Assembly (NCBI RefSeq): GCF_018688235.1
Contig: NZ_CP061313.1
Span: forward strand, 851,130-915,129
Length of the DNA stretch: 64,000 nucleotides
Source of the DNA: Polynucleobacter sp. AP-Nino-20-G2
GTDB lineage: Bacteria; Pseudomonadota; Gammaproteobacteria; Burkholderiales; Burkholderiaceae
Direction: 5' to 3'
Shown: one piece after another, positions 9,464-18,237 of the stretch
Numbering within the stretch: position 1 is the stretch's first letter
How the letters are laid out: each line of letters starts with the position of its first letter
Position numbers and translations under genes: made by a program
Notes under the pieces: generated by a model
What the model was told of the DNA's origin: nothing
Seen by the model: the letters and a program-made list of their open reading frames with translations, nothing else
The model's database searches: none

Positions 9464-10162
9464 ATGAATAAGACTTACCCAACAGCAGTGGATGCCTTGC
9501 GGGACATTCTCAAGGATGGACAAAAGCTCGCCGTTGGCGGTTTCGGTCTCTGCGGCATTCCGGAGGCCCTGATCGCTGCGGTGAAGGATCTTGGCGCGCA
9601 AAATTTGACTGCGATTGCTAATAACGCTGGTGTTGATGGCTTTGGTCTGGGCTTATTGCTGAATTCACGCCAAGTTAAAAAGATGGTTGCTTCTTATGTG
9701 GGTGAGAATAAAGAGTTCGAACGTCAATATTTGGCCGGTGAGCTGGAGTTGGAATTTACACCTCAAGGTACTCTGGCGGAAAAGTTGCGCGCTGGTGGTT
9801 GCGGCATTCCTGCGTTCTACACAAAAACGGGTGTCGGCACTTTGGTTGCTGAAGGCAAAGAAGAAAAAGAATTCGATGGTGAGAAATACATCATGGAGCG
9901 CTCAATCATCTCTGATATTTCTTTAGTGAAGGCTTGGAAAGCAGACAAGTCTGGCAATTTGGTTTATCGCTATACCGCTCGTAACTTCAATCCAGTAGTT
10001 GCCATGGCAGGAAAGATCACAGTTGCTGAAGTTGAAGAGATTGTTGAGAACGGTCAATTGGATCCGGATGAGATTCACACCCCTGGCATTTACGTACACC
10101 GCCTAGTGCTCAACACTACGCCTGAGAAGCGTATTGAGCAACGCACTTTATCCGCGGCCTAA
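9464..10162 (+). CDS. scoA: 3-oxoacid CoA-transferase subunit A
   Basis: Subunit A of the two-chain CoA transferase that moves CoA from succinyl-CoA to acetoacetate (ketone-body use or polyhydroxybutyrate turnover). The conserved GGFGLCGIPEALI loop near residue 25 and the NNAGVDGFGLGLLL stretch are diagnostic. AGGA precedes the ATG by nine bases. The B subunit follows after 40 bases. Length is 232 residues, as usual for the subunit. Exact substrate preference (acetoacetate or another 3-oxoacid) is not settled by sequence. Confidence 0.93.
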   Translation: MNKTYPTAVDALRDILKDGQKLAVGGFGLCGIPEALIAAVKDLGAQNLTAIANNAGVDGFGLGLLLNSRQVKKMVASYVGENKEFERQYLAGELELEFTPQGTLAEKLRAGGCGIPAFYTKTGVGTLVAEGKEEKEFDGEKYIMERSIISDISLVKAWKADKSGNLVYRYTARNFNPVVAMAGKITVAEVEEIVENGQLDPDEIHTPGIYVHRLVLNTTPEKRIEQRTLSAA

Positions 10163-10202
10163 TCAGCCTCATTTACCGTACAGAATATTTAGGAAGATCG
10201 AT

Positions 10203-10853
10203 ATGCCTTGGAATAGAGATGAAATGGCGGCACGTGCCGCAAAAGAGTTGAAAGATGGTTACTACGTGAACTTGGGGATTGGTATGCCAACCCTAGTGGC
10301 GAATCATGTGCCAGAAGGAATGGAAGTGTGGCTGCAATCTGAGAATGGTCTACTCGGAATCGGTCCATTTCCAACAGAAGAAACAATTGATGCGGACTTA
10401 ATTAATGCGGGCAAGCAAACTATCACTACCTTGCCTGGCTCATCCATTTTTTCTTCTGCTGATTCATTTGGGATGATTCGTGGCGGCAAAATCAACATTG
10501 CAATTTTGGGCGCAATGCAGGTAAGCGAACATGGCGATTTAGCCAACTGGATGATTCCAGGAAAAATGGTGAAGGGCATGGGCGGCGCAATGGACCTGGT
10601 TGCTGGCGTGAAGCATGTAGTGGTTTTGATGGAGCATGTAGCCAAAAAGAAAGACGGCACTGAAGAGATCAAAATTCTGCCTAAATGTACTTTGCCGCTA
10701 ACAGGTGTGGGTGTTATCAGCCGCATCATTACCGACTTATGCGTGTTAGATATCACTCCTAAAGGTTTGAAGCTGGTTGAGCTGGCTCCAGGTGTTTCTA
10801 AGGATGAGGTATTGGCTAAAACGGGTGCCCCTGTAGATACAACGGGTTTCTAA
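10203..10853 (+). CDS. scoB: 3-oxoacid CoA-transferase subunit B
   Basis: The start at 10203 is chosen because AGGAAG precedes it and the product then begins MPWNRDEMAARAAKEL as in known B subunits; a longer frame from 10134 would overlap scoA and has no support. The catalytic Glu that carries the CoA thioester is in the SENGLLGIGP motif (Glu47). A GGAMDLVAGVKHVVV block follows. At 216 residues it has the normal length. It forms a heteromeric enzyme with the product of scoA just upstream. Confidence 0.94.
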   Translation: MPWNRDEMAARAAKELKDGYYVNLGIGMPTLVANHVPEGMEVWLQSENGLLGIGPFPTEETIDADLINAGKQTITTLPGSSIFSSADSFGMIRGGKINIAILGAMQVSEHGDLANWMIPGKMVKGMGGAMDLVAGVKHVVVLMEHVAKKKDGTEEIKILPKCTLPLTGVGVISRIITDLCVLDITPKGLKLVELAPGVSKDEVLAKTGAPVDTTGF

Positions 10854-10876
10854 CGTTTTTCACCGGATGATGAAAT

Positions 10877-10907
10877 AATGGGGTCTCTATGACCCCATTT
10901 CTTTTTT
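10877..10907 (+). terminator. Rho-independent terminator after scoB
   Basis: Perfect nine-base stem AATGGGGTC / GACCCCATT with a five-base loop, followed by TTCTTTTTT. It begins 24 bases after the scoB stop and separates this pair from the fusion gene. Confidence 0.9.
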
Positions 10908-10919
10908 AAAGACTCCCTT

Positions 10920-12740
10920 ATGAATGCCGTAGACCATTCTCTGCATGCGCACAAGAAGGGCGATGCAAAACATTCCCATAGCAAAGAAGTTTCGAACCAA
11001 AATTTATTGCTGATTGCCTTGGTTCTCACTTTGGGCTTTTCTGGGGTTGAGGGTGCGGCAGCTTATTTCGCCAATTCTTTGGCCTTGATCTCCGATGCTG
11101 GACATATGGTCACCGATGCCGCAGCTCTCGGCCTAGCATTGTTAGCTCAAATTATTTCCCGCCGTCCTCCATCACCAAAGCATTCCTTTGGATTTGGAAG
11201 GGCTGAGGCATTAGCAGCTTTTGTGAACAGCATCGTGATGCTGGCTCTAGTTGTTTGGATTATGGTTGAGGCGATCAGTCGCTTTTATGACCCTCATAAA
11301 GTAGACGGTTTAACTGTTACGGTTGTTGCCGCCATTGGTCTGGTGATGAACATTGTTGTCGCCTGGGTGTTGTCACGCGATAAGAGGAGCGTCAATACGC
11401 GCGCTGCACTGGTTCATGTGATGGGTGACTTATTGGGCTCCGTAGCGGCCTTGATCGCTGGTGTTGTGATTCAGCTTACTGGATGGATGCCAATCGATGC
11501 GATTTTATCCATCTTGGTTTCTCTCTTAATTCTCAAGTCGACCATTTCCATTCTCCATGAGTCCTATCACTTCCTAATGGAGGGGGTGCCGCTCCATATT
11601 GATTATTTGGCGGTCGGTAATGATCTGAAGAAGGTCCCGGGCGTATTGGCTGTGCACGATTTGCATGTTTGGGAAATGACGCCGAGCTTTCCAGCGCTGA
11701 TTGGGCATATTGAGATCGAGCGTATTAATGAGTGGCCAGAAATTATGGATCGCATCAATGTCATGCTGTTAGATAAACATGGAATTGATCATGTGACTTT
11801 ACAGCCAGAGGTAGTTGGTGAAGTCGATGAGCATACGCATGACGAGCACTTGAATGACAAGGTAAATGCCTCCACCGTGCGCCATGAAGGCGACACCTTC
11901 TATGTGAACTGCTCCAGTCCTGATGGCTCACACCGTATGGCTTACCACGTTTGGGGGAGCCCAAGTAATCCCAAGGTGCTTGTATGTGTTCATGGCTTAA
12001 CTAGGCGTGGCAGTGATTTCAAAACCCTTGCCGAAGCAATGAGTAAGGAGTATTACGTCGTATGCCCAGATGTCGTGGGTCGCGGCGATTCAGATCGATT
12101 AAAAAACCCCATGCTGTATGCCGTTCCTCAGTATGTGGCCGATATGGCTTGCTTGATTAAGCAACTGGGTGTTACTCAAGTAGATTGGTTTGGAACGTCC
12201 ATGGGGGGTCTGATTGGTATGGTCTATGCCTCCATCCCAAATAATCCGATTCGTCGTATGCTGATCAATGATGTTGGTCCGCGCATTGAACCTGAGGCTA
12301 TTAAGCGTTTGGGCTCTTACGTAGGCCAGCCATTTGCATTTAGTAATCGCGCTGATGCGCTCGAGCGTTTAAATGTAATCTGCTCTTCCTTTGGTACTCA
12401 TACGCCAGAAGAGTGGGAGATCTATAACGGGCCAATGCTAGTGCAGAAAGATGGCGTTTGGGGCATGCATTACGATCCGGATATTGCGGTGCCTTTTGCC
12501 TCTGTGAATCCCATCATGGCGAAAGCTGGCGAGATGGCGATGTGGCATGCCTTTAAGCAGATTCATATTCCGATGTTGATTGTTCGAGGTGGCGATTCTG
12601 ATTTGTTATCTGCCAAAACGGTTGAGGAAATGTGTAAAGTAAATCCACATGTTCGTAGCATTGAGATTCCGGGTGTAGGTCATGCGCCTGCATTTGTTAA
12701 GGCTGAACAAATTGCCTTGGCAAAAGAGTTCTTTAGCTAA
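10920..12740 (+). CDS. Fusion: cation diffusion facilitator + alpha/beta hydrolase
   Basis: One uninterrupted 606-residue frame joins two normally separate proteins. Residues 1-300 are a complete CDF metal exporter of the ZitB/CzcD type: His-rich N-terminus, six membrane helices, metal-site residues His62/Asp66 (SDAGHMVTDA) and His166/Asp170 (HVMGDLLGS), and the cytoplasmic domain with HDLHVWEM. A His-rich linker (residues 304-310) leads to a complete alpha/beta hydrolase from about 326: oxyanion loop VHGL, nucleophile Ser427 in GTSMGG, and a closing GVGHAP histidine. No internal start with a ribosome site was found at the junction. The hydrolase substrate is unknown. relA follows after 15 bases. 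A lost stop codon by sequencing error is the main alternative. Confidence 0.85.
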   Translation: MNAVDHSLHAHKKGDAKHSHSKEVSNQNLLLIALVLTLGFSGVEGAAAYFANSLALISDAGHMVTDAAALGLALLAQIISRRPPSPKHSFGFGRAEALAAFVNSIVMLALVVWIMVEAISRFYDPHKVDGLTVTVVAAIGLVMNIVVAWVLSRDKRSVNTRAALVHVMGDLLGSVAALIAGVVIQLTGWMPIDAILSILVSLLILKSTISILHESYHFLMEGVPLHIDYLAVGNDLKKVPGVLAVHDLHVWEMTPSFPALIGHIEIERINEWPEIMDRINVMLLDKHGIDHVTLQPEVVGEVDEHTHDEHLNDKVNASTVRHEGDTFYVNCSSPDGSHRMAYHVWGSPSNPKVLVCVHGLTRRGSDFKTLAEAMSKEYYVVCPDVVGRGDSDRLKNPMLYAVPQYVADMACLIKQLGVTQVDWFGTSMGGLIGMVYASIPNNPIRRMLINDVGPRIEPEAIKRLGSYVGQPFAFSNRADALERLNVICSSFGTHTPEEWEIYNGPMLVQKDGVWGMHYDPDIAVPFASVNPIMAKAGEMAMWHAFKQIHIPMLIVRGGDSDLLSAKTVEEMCKVNPHVRSIEIPGVGHAPAFVKAEQIALAKEFFS

Positions 12741-12755
12741 GGATCATATCTACCC

Positions 12756-14792
12756 ATGTCAAATGCTGGAAATGCATCTGGGCAATTTAAAATCATAGAT
12801 GGGTGGTATGGCGAGCCAGCCGAGAATCATGCTGCTGGCGTTCTTCGCATTCTTCAAGCCCTTCATTTAGACGAGGCGACATTAACCGCTGCAAATCATA
12901 TTGCTCGAACCCATGGGAAAGAGTCACTCATCAAACTGATTGGCGAAGAGCCGGCTAAGCTTCTGATTGGGTATCGTGGATTAAGGCAGGCACAAGCAAA
13001 ACTGGTTCGTGATGATGGTGGCTTGAGCATCTCTGGGCAAGAAGAGATGCTGCGCAAGATGTTGTTGGCATTTGGTGATGACCTGCGTGTAGTGCTCATC
13101 TATCTCGCTTCGCGCCTACAAACTTTGCGCTGGATTACTCAAGAAAAAATCGCCATGCCTAAGGCTTGGGCTCAAGAGATTCTGAATATCGACGCCACCC
13201 TTGCAAATCGCTTAGGTATTTGGCAAATGAAATGGGAGATGGAGGATTTAGCCTTCCGCGTTCTTTCTCCGGACTTTTATCGTGATATTGCCAAGATGTT
13301 AGATGGCAAACGTATCGAGCGTGAATCTTTTGTTGCGCACATTGTTGCGCGTCTTCAGGCTGAGTTGAGTGCCGCGCACATTGATGGCGAGGTTCAGGGT
13401 CGTCCAAAACATATTTACAGCATCTGGAAAAAGATGCAGGGCAAGTCTTTGGACTTCGCCAATCTATATGACGTCAGGGCTTTTAGAGTTTTAGTGGAGG
13501 ATGTCAAATCTTGTTACGCGATTTTGGGGTTAGTGCATAACGTTTGGCAGCCAGTACCACGTGAGTTTGATGATTACATTGCTAGACCCAAACCAAACGG
13601 TTATCAATCATTGCATACCGTAGTGATGGATGAGCACGGTACCGCGTTTGAGATTCAGGTTCGTACCCAAGAAATGCATCAACAAGCCGAGTATGGTTTG
13701 GCTGCGCATTGGCGTTACAAAGAGGGGGCCTATGTGGGTGCTGCTACGCCCCCAAAAACAAACAAAGGCTTACCGCCGCCAACAAACTCCAGTCCAACTC
13801 ATCAAACTGGTACGCACAGTGCCGCCGTTGCTTACGAGCGCCAAATCGCTTGGGCAAGGCAGCTCATCTCTTGGAAAGAGGATGCCTGGGAGCAACTGAA
13901 GCACCATGAGATTGATGATCATATTTATGTGCTGACTCCATTGGGTAAGGTGATCTCCTTGGAGAAGGGGTCGTCGCCAATCGATTTTGCCTACGCGGTC
14001 CACACGGATTTGGGTCATCGTTGCCGGGGTGCGCGTGTTGATGGAGCGATGGTGCCTCTGGATACACCACTTCAGAATGGTCAAACCGTTGAAATCATCG
14101 CGGTCAAACATGGCGGGCCATCGAGGGACTGGATTAGTCCGAACCGCAATTACTTAAGATCTCAACGGGCCCGTACTCGTGTGCGTGCTTGGTTTAATGC
14201 CTTAGATGATGAAGAGGCTGGCAATAAATCATCAGAGGCAAAGGTTGAGCAAAAGTCAGAACTGAAAACCGCTACATCGCAACAAGAGATTGTTTTGTGG
14301 CAAAGTACTCGTAAGCATGGTCAAGCGGGGGATGTATTGGTTGTGGGGGTTGATTCTCTATTAACCCAGTTGGCGCGTTGTTGCAGGCCGGTACCTCCCG
14401 ATGCTATTGCTGGTTTTGTGACTCAGGGACGCGGGGTGTCCATACATCGTCGCTCATGCAAAACCTTTAGAGGGCTTCTCGAGAGGGCTCCTGAGCGGGT
14501 AATTCAGACGGCGTGGAATGAACCGGGCCCTGCAATTGAGTCTGGAAACGAGTCTAAGCGGGTATTTCCTGCGGATTTAGCGGTGACAGCATTGGATCGC
14601 CCCGAGCTCATGCGGGAGCTATTTGAGATTCTCACGAGGCAGGGCGTACATGTTATCGACCTGCGTAAGTCTGCCAAACGGGGTCTTGCTCAAATACTGC
14701 TCACCGTTGAAATTAAAGACTCAGAAGCCTTGCGCCTAGTCCAAAATAGCTTGGAAGAAGTCAAAGGTGTCACGCAGGTTCGCCGCCGGTGA
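12756..14792 (+). CDS. relA: GTP pyrophosphokinase (RelA-type (p)ppGpp synthetase)
   Basis: Makes (p)ppGpp from GTP and ATP on stalled ribosomes. The N-terminal hydrolase-like region lacks the HD pair of SpoT, so hydrolysis is probably lost. The synthetase domain (about 215-330) has GRPKHIYSIWKKM, YDVRAFRVLV and PKPNGYQSLHTVV. The loop before the last block reads EFDD (residues 270-273), the acidic form typical of monofunctional RelA rather than the RxKD form of SpoT. A TGS domain (about 390-450) and a C-terminal ACT domain follow. At 678 residues it is slightly shorter than E. coli RelA. A Cys pair (LARCCRPVPPD) is the conserved ribosome-contact motif. Confidence 0.93.
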   Translation: MSNAGNASGQFKIIDGWYGEPAENHAAGVLRILQALHLDEATLTAANHIARTHGKESLIKLIGEEPAKLLIGYRGLRQAQAKLVRDDGGLSISGQEEMLRKMLLAFGDDLRVVLIYLASRLQTLRWITQEKIAMPKAWAQEILNIDATLANRLGIWQMKWEMEDLAFRVLSPDFYRDIAKMLDGKRIERESFVAHIVARLQAELSAAHIDGEVQGRPKHIYSIWKKMQGKSLDFANLYDVRAFRVLVEDVKSCYAILGLVHNVWQPVPREFDDYIARPKPNGYQSLHTVVMDEHGTAFEIQVRTQEMHQQAEYGLAAHWRYKEGAYVGAATPPKTNKGLPPPTNSSPTHQTGTHSAAVAYERQIAWARQLISWKEDAWEQLKHHEIDDHIYVLTPLGKVISLEKGSSPIDFAYAVHTDLGHRCRGARVDGAMVPLDTPLQNGQTVEIIAVKHGGPSRDWISPNRNYLRSQRARTRVRAWFNALDDEEAGNKSSEAKVEQKSELKTATSQQEIVLWQSTRKHGQAGDVLVVGVDSLLTQLARCCRPVPPDAIAGFVTQGRGVSIHRRSCKTFRGLLERAPERVIQTAWNEPGPAIESGNESKRVFPADLAVTALDRPELMRELFEILTRQGVHVIDLRKSAKRGLAQILLTVEIKDSEALRLVQNSLEEVKGVTQVRRR

Positions 14793-14810
14793 TAAACTCT
14801 AGGGCTATAT

Positions 14811-14887
14811 AGGCTCGTAGCTCAGCTGGTTAGAGCACCACCTTGACATGGTGGGGGTCGTTGGTTCGAGTCCAATCGAGCCTACCA
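14811..14887 (+). tRNA. tRNA-Val (GAC)
   Basis: A 77-base cloverleaf: acceptor AGGCTCG pairs with CGAGCCT, followed by encoded ACCA. The anticodon stem CCACC/GGTGG encloses the loop TTGACAT, giving anticodon GAC. The T arm holds GGTTCGAGTCC. It begins 18 bases after relA, with TAAACT about 12 bases upstream as a possible -10 box. Confidence 0.97.
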
Positions 14888-14903
14888 ACGAATAAAGACC
14901 CAA

Positions 14904-14941
14904 AAGAGCGCGGTTGCCTCCAGCTACCGCGCTTTCTTTTT
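14904..14941 (+). terminator. Likely terminator after tRNA-Val
   Basis: Eight-base stem AGCGCGGT / ACCGCGCT with an 11-base loop followed by TTCTTTTT, 19 bases after the tRNA end and 40 bases before thrS. It could end tRNA transcription or act as an attenuator in the thrS leader. Confidence 0.7.
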
Positions 14942-14980
14942 GGTGACATGTAGATGTAAAGCACAGAAGATGGAGTTGTC

Positions 14981-16903
14981 ATGCTGGTAGTTACTCTTCC
15001 GGATGGATCTAAGCGCGAGTTCGAAGCTCCCGTTCGCGTCCTTGATGTTGCGCAAAGTATCGGTAGTGGCCTTGCTAAGGCCGCATTGGGCGGCATCGTG
15101 GATGGCAAGATGGTTGATGCTAGCTATGTCATCGATAAAGATAGTCAACTTGCGATCATCACGGATAAAAGTTCTGAGGCGCTAGAGATTGTGCGTCACT
15201 CCACAGCCCATTTGCTTGCTTATGCTGTCAAAGAATTATTCCCTGAAGCGCAGGTCACTATTGGTCCTGTCATTGAAAACGGTTTTTATTACGACTTCTC
15301 TTTTCATCGCCCCTTCACCCCTGAGGATTTGGTGGCGCTTGAAAAGAAGATGACTGAGCTCGCCAAAAAAGATGAGCCCGTTGTCCGCACTGTCATGCCG
15401 CGTGATGAGGCAGTCAAATTCTTCAAAGATCAGGGTGAAAACTACAAAGCGGAACTGATTGCGAGCATTCCTCAAGGTGAAGATGTTTCCCTGTACTCAG
15501 AGGGTAAGTTCACGGATTTGTGTCGTGGGCCGCATGTGCCGTCTACGGGTAAGTTAAAAGTATTTAAGCTCATGAAGCTTGCTGGCGCTTACTGGCGTGG
15601 CGATAGCAAGAATGAGATGCTCCAGCGTATCTATGGCACGGCTTGGTTGAAAAAAGAAGATCAAGATGCTTATCTCCATATGCTTGAAGAAGCGGAGAAG
15701 CGTGATCACCGTCGTTTAGGTAAGTTGCTTGATCTGTTTCATTTTCAAGAAGAAGCTCCCGGCTTAATATTCTGGCACCCAAAAGGCTGGTCTATTTGGC
15801 AAGAGGTTGAGCAATACATGCGTCGCGTATATCAACGCGAAGGCTACCAAGAGGTGAAGGCGCCGCAAATTTTGGATCGCGGACTTTGGGAAAAGTCTGG
15901 CCACTGGGATAACTACAAAGAAAATATGTTCACGACTGAGTCGGAGAATCGCGCTTACGCCTTAAAGCCGATGAACTGCCCGGGCCATGTACAAATTTTT
16001 AACTCTGGCCTACACAGCTATCGTGAGTTGCCATTGCGTTACGGCGAGTTTGGACAGTGCCACCGCAACGAACCATCGGGAGCCTTGCATGGCTTGATGC
16101 GCGTTCGTGGCTTCACTCAGGATGATGGCCATATTTTCTGTACAGAAGATCAGATTCAGTCGGAGGTAGCTGCTTTTGATAAAGCGGTGCGTGAGGTTTA
16201 TCAGGATTTTGGGTTTACTGAGGTTGCTGTGAAGTTGGCTTTGCGTCCAGCGAAGCGTGTTGGAGACGATGCTATTTGGGATAAGGCAGAAGATGCCTTG
16301 CGCGGCGCTTTGACCGCATCAGGCCAAGAATGGGAAGAATTGCCAGGAGAGGGTGCTTTCTACGGTCCGAAGATCGAATATCACCTGAAGGACTCCATTG
16401 GGCGTACTTGGCAGTGCGGCACTATTCAGGTTGACTTCTCCATGCCGGCCCGTTTAGGTGCTGAGTATGTGACCGAGGAGAACACTCGCAAAGCTCCCGT
16501 CATGCTCCATAGGGCAATTGTGGGCTCTTTAGAGCGTTTTATTGGTATTTTGATCGAAAATCACGCTGGAAACATGCCTGTTTGGCTTGCTCCAACTCAG
16601 GCTGTAGTCCTCAATATCTCGGGAAATTCTGCTGCATATGCACAACAAGTCCAGCAATCTCTGAAAAAACAAGGGTTTAGAGTCGAGTCTGATTTGCGGA
16701 ATGAGAAAATTACGTATAAAATACGCGAGCACGCATTACAGAAGATCCCATTTTTGCTAGTTGTTGGCGATAAAGAGGCTGAAAGTAATTCGGTGGCCGT
16801 TCGTGCCCGTGGCGGAGTGGATTTAGGCGTAATGCCTCTTGATGCCTTCGTTGCCCGACTCCAGCAGGATATTTCCCAGAAAGTCGGACCCGAGCCTAGC
16901 TAG
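14981..16903 (+). CDS. thrS: Threonyl-tRNA synthetase
   Basis: Charges tRNA-Thr. The 640 residues hold, in order, an N-terminal TGS domain (MLVVTLPDGSKREFEAPVRV), the editing domain with HSTAHLLAYAVKELFP, the class II catalytic core with the zinc-binding MNCPGH motif and motif 2 (GECH-like QCHRNEPSGALHGLMRVRGF), and the anticodon-binding domain at the C-terminus. GGAG lies before the ATG. It heads the block thrS - infC - rpmI - rplT - pheS - pheT - ihfA, the same order as in E. coli. Confidence 0.98.
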   Translation: MLVVTLPDGSKREFEAPVRVLDVAQSIGSGLAKAALGGIVDGKMVDASYVIDKDSQLAIITDKSSEALEIVRHSTAHLLAYAVKELFPEAQVTIGPVIENGFYYDFSFHRPFTPEDLVALEKKMTELAKKDEPVVRTVMPRDEAVKFFKDQGENYKAELIASIPQGEDVSLYSEGKFTDLCRGPHVPSTGKLKVFKLMKLAGAYWRGDSKNEMLQRIYGTAWLKKEDQDAYLHMLEEAEKRDHRRLGKLLDLFHFQEEAPGLIFWHPKGWSIWQEVEQYMRRVYQREGYQEVKAPQILDRGLWEKSGHWDNYKENMFTTESENRAYALKPMNCPGHVQIFNSGLHSYRELPLRYGEFGQCHRNEPSGALHGLMRVRGFTQDDGHIFCTEDQIQSEVAAFDKAVREVYQDFGFTEVAVKLALRPAKRVGDDAIWDKAEDALRGALTASGQEWEELPGEGAFYGPKIEYHLKDSIGRTWQCGTIQVDFSMPARLGAEYVTEENTRKAPVMLHRAIVGSLERFIGILIENHAGNMPVWLAPTQAVVLNISGNSAAYAQQVQQSLKKQGFRVESDLRNEKITYKIREHALQKIPFLLVVGDKEAESNSVAVRARGGVDLGVMPLDAFVARLQQDISQKVGPEPS

Positions 16904-16945
16904 GGGTGGAATGGTTTTTATTGTTTTTTTAAAGGAATTAAGAAG

Positions 16946-17470
16946 ATCGCTACTGATAAATCGCAGCGCATAAACCGGGAAATTACTGCTCCTGAAGTGC
17001 GTCTGATTGGACTTGATGGTGAACCCATCGGTGTAGTTAAGTTGAGTGAAGCCTTGGCTTTGGCTGAAGAGAAAGAAACCGATTTGGTTGAAATTGCTCC
17101 GACTGCTGTGCCACCTGTAGTCCGCATCATGGACTTCGGCAAATTCAAATACCAAGAAGCCAAACGTTTGCATGAAGCTAAGCTCAAGCAAAAAGTGATT
17201 CAGGTGAAGGAAGTGAAATTCCGTCCCGGCACAGATGATGGTGACTATGGTGTGAAGCTACGCAATCTAATCCGCTTTTTGGAAGATGGCGATAAGACAA
17301 AGATTACGCTGCGATTTCGGGGTCGTGAAATGGCCCACCAAGAAATTGGAGTCAGAATGTTGGAGCGCTTGAAGTTGGACTTACAAGAGTACGGCCAAGT
17401 TGAGCAGTTTCCCAAGATGGAAGGTCGCCAGATGGTGATGGTATTGGCCCCCATCCGTAAGGCAAAGTAA
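16946..17470 (+). CDS. infC: Translation initiation factor IF-3, predicted ATC start
   Basis: IF-3 binds the 30S subunit and checks start-codon choice. The frame between the stop at 16901-16903 and base 16997 has no ATG, GTG or TTG, yet encodes the conserved IF-3 N-terminus (ATDKSQRINREITAPEVRLI). Starting at the GTG at 16997 would remove it. The ATC at 16946 lies nine bases after AAGGA (16932-16936) and gives a 174-residue protein, so ATC is the most likely start; ATT at 16937 directly abuts AAGGA and is less likely. Rare starts are known for infC (AUU in E. coli), where IF-3 discriminates against its own mRNA. Both domains are complete. Confidence 0.9.
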   Translation: MATDKSQRINREITAPEVRLIGLDGEPIGVVKLSEALALAEEKETDLVEIAPTAVPPVVRIMDFGKFKYQEAKRLHEAKLKQKVIQVKEVKFRPGTDDGDYGVKLRNLIRFLEDGDKTKITLRFRGREMAHQEIGVRMLERLKLDLQEYGQVEQFPKMEGRQMVMVLAPIRKAK

Positions 17471-17618
17471 TAAACATAGCAAGCCGATTCGCAAGATTGG
17501 GTTTGTTGTTTAAGTAGGGAGGAGTCGTAAGACTCTGGTAGTTAGAAGTGCTTCTAGGTACAGGAAGAGTAACCGTCGGTTGCCACCTATGTTGCACAAG
17601 CAGATGAAGGGGTGCTTT
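17471..17618 (+). promoter_or_regulatory. Structured infC-rpmI spacer, possible L20-responsive leader
   Basis: A 148-base gap inside an otherwise tight ribosomal operon. It contains two adjacent small hairpins, GAGTC-GTAA-GACTC (17522-17535) and TAGAA-GTGC-TTCTA (17543-17556). In E. coli, L20 represses rpmI-rplT by binding RNA in this same position; a similar role here is inferred from placement only. Confidence 0.4.
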
Positions 17619-17816
17619 ATGCCCAAGATGAAGAGCAAGAGTAGCGCTAAAAAGCGCTTCACGGTTCGCGCAGGCGGAACGATTAAACGAGGTCAGGCTT
17701 TCAAACGCCACATCCTCACTAAGAAAACCACAAAGAACAAGCGTCATTTGCGTGGTTCCACTGAAGTTGCGAAGGCAGACGTTAAGTCAATTCGCTCCAT
17801 GCTTCCTTACGCTTAA
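17619..17816 (+). CDS. rpmI: 50S ribosomal protein L35
   Basis: A 65-residue, strongly basic protein beginning MPKMKSKSSAKKRF, the L35 signature, with KKTTKNKRHLRG later. The ATG at 17619 is chosen because AAGGGGTG lies just before it; in-frame ATGs at 17580, 17589 and 17604 would add residues not found in L35. It lies between infC and rplT as in most bacteria. Confidence 0.97.
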   Translation: MPKMKSKSSAKKRFTVRAGGTIKRGQAFKRHILTKKTTKNKRHLRGSTEVAKADVKSIRSMLPYA

Positions 17817-17841
17817 CCTCAGACTAAATTAGGAGAATTAA

Positions 17842-18207
17842 ATGCCAAGAGTCAAACGTGGGGTTACAGCAAGAGCCCGCCATAAGAAAATCACCGATGC
17901 CGCATCTGGCTATCGTGGACGTCGTAAAAATGTATTCCGTATTGCTAAGCAAGCAGTTATGCGTGCCGGTCAATATGCTTACCGTGACCGTCGTAATAAG
18001 AAACGTGTATTCCGCGCTTTGTGGATTGCTCGTATCAATGCGGCAGTTCGTCAGCATGACATGACCTATAGCGTATTCATGAATGGTATGAAGAAGGCCG
18101 CGATCGAACTCGACCGCAAAGTGCTTTCTGATATGGCCATTGCTGACAAAGCGGCTTTCGCTGCTTTGGTTACTCGGATCAAATCCGTAGTAAACGCTGC
18201 AGCTTAA
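17842..18207 (+). CDS. rplT: 50S ribosomal protein L20
   Basis: A 121-residue basic protein beginning MPRVKRGVTARARHKKI, with GYRGRRKNVFRIAKQAVMRA and ALWIARINAAVR, all conserved in L20. It is needed early in 50S assembly and in many bacteria represses its own operon. AGGAG precedes the ATG. It follows rpmI by 25 bases and is followed by pheS. Confidence 0.98.
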   Translation: MPRVKRGVTARARHKKITDAASGYRGRRKNVFRIAKQAVMRAGQYAYRDRRNKKRVFRALWIARINAAVRQHDMTYSVFMNGMKKAAIELDRKVLSDMAIADKAAFAALVTRIKSVVNAAA

Positions 18208-18237
18208 TTTTTTAATTCATTTAAAAACTAAGCTGCA

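Noticed and set aside
10853..12756. Frameshifted pair of genes read as one
   Set aside because: The CDF and hydrolase parts are in the same frame with an intact linker and no second ribosome site, so a true fusion is the simpler reading.
16997..16999. GTG as start codon of infC
   Set aside because: It would delete 17 conserved N-terminal residues of IF-3; no ribosome site precedes it.
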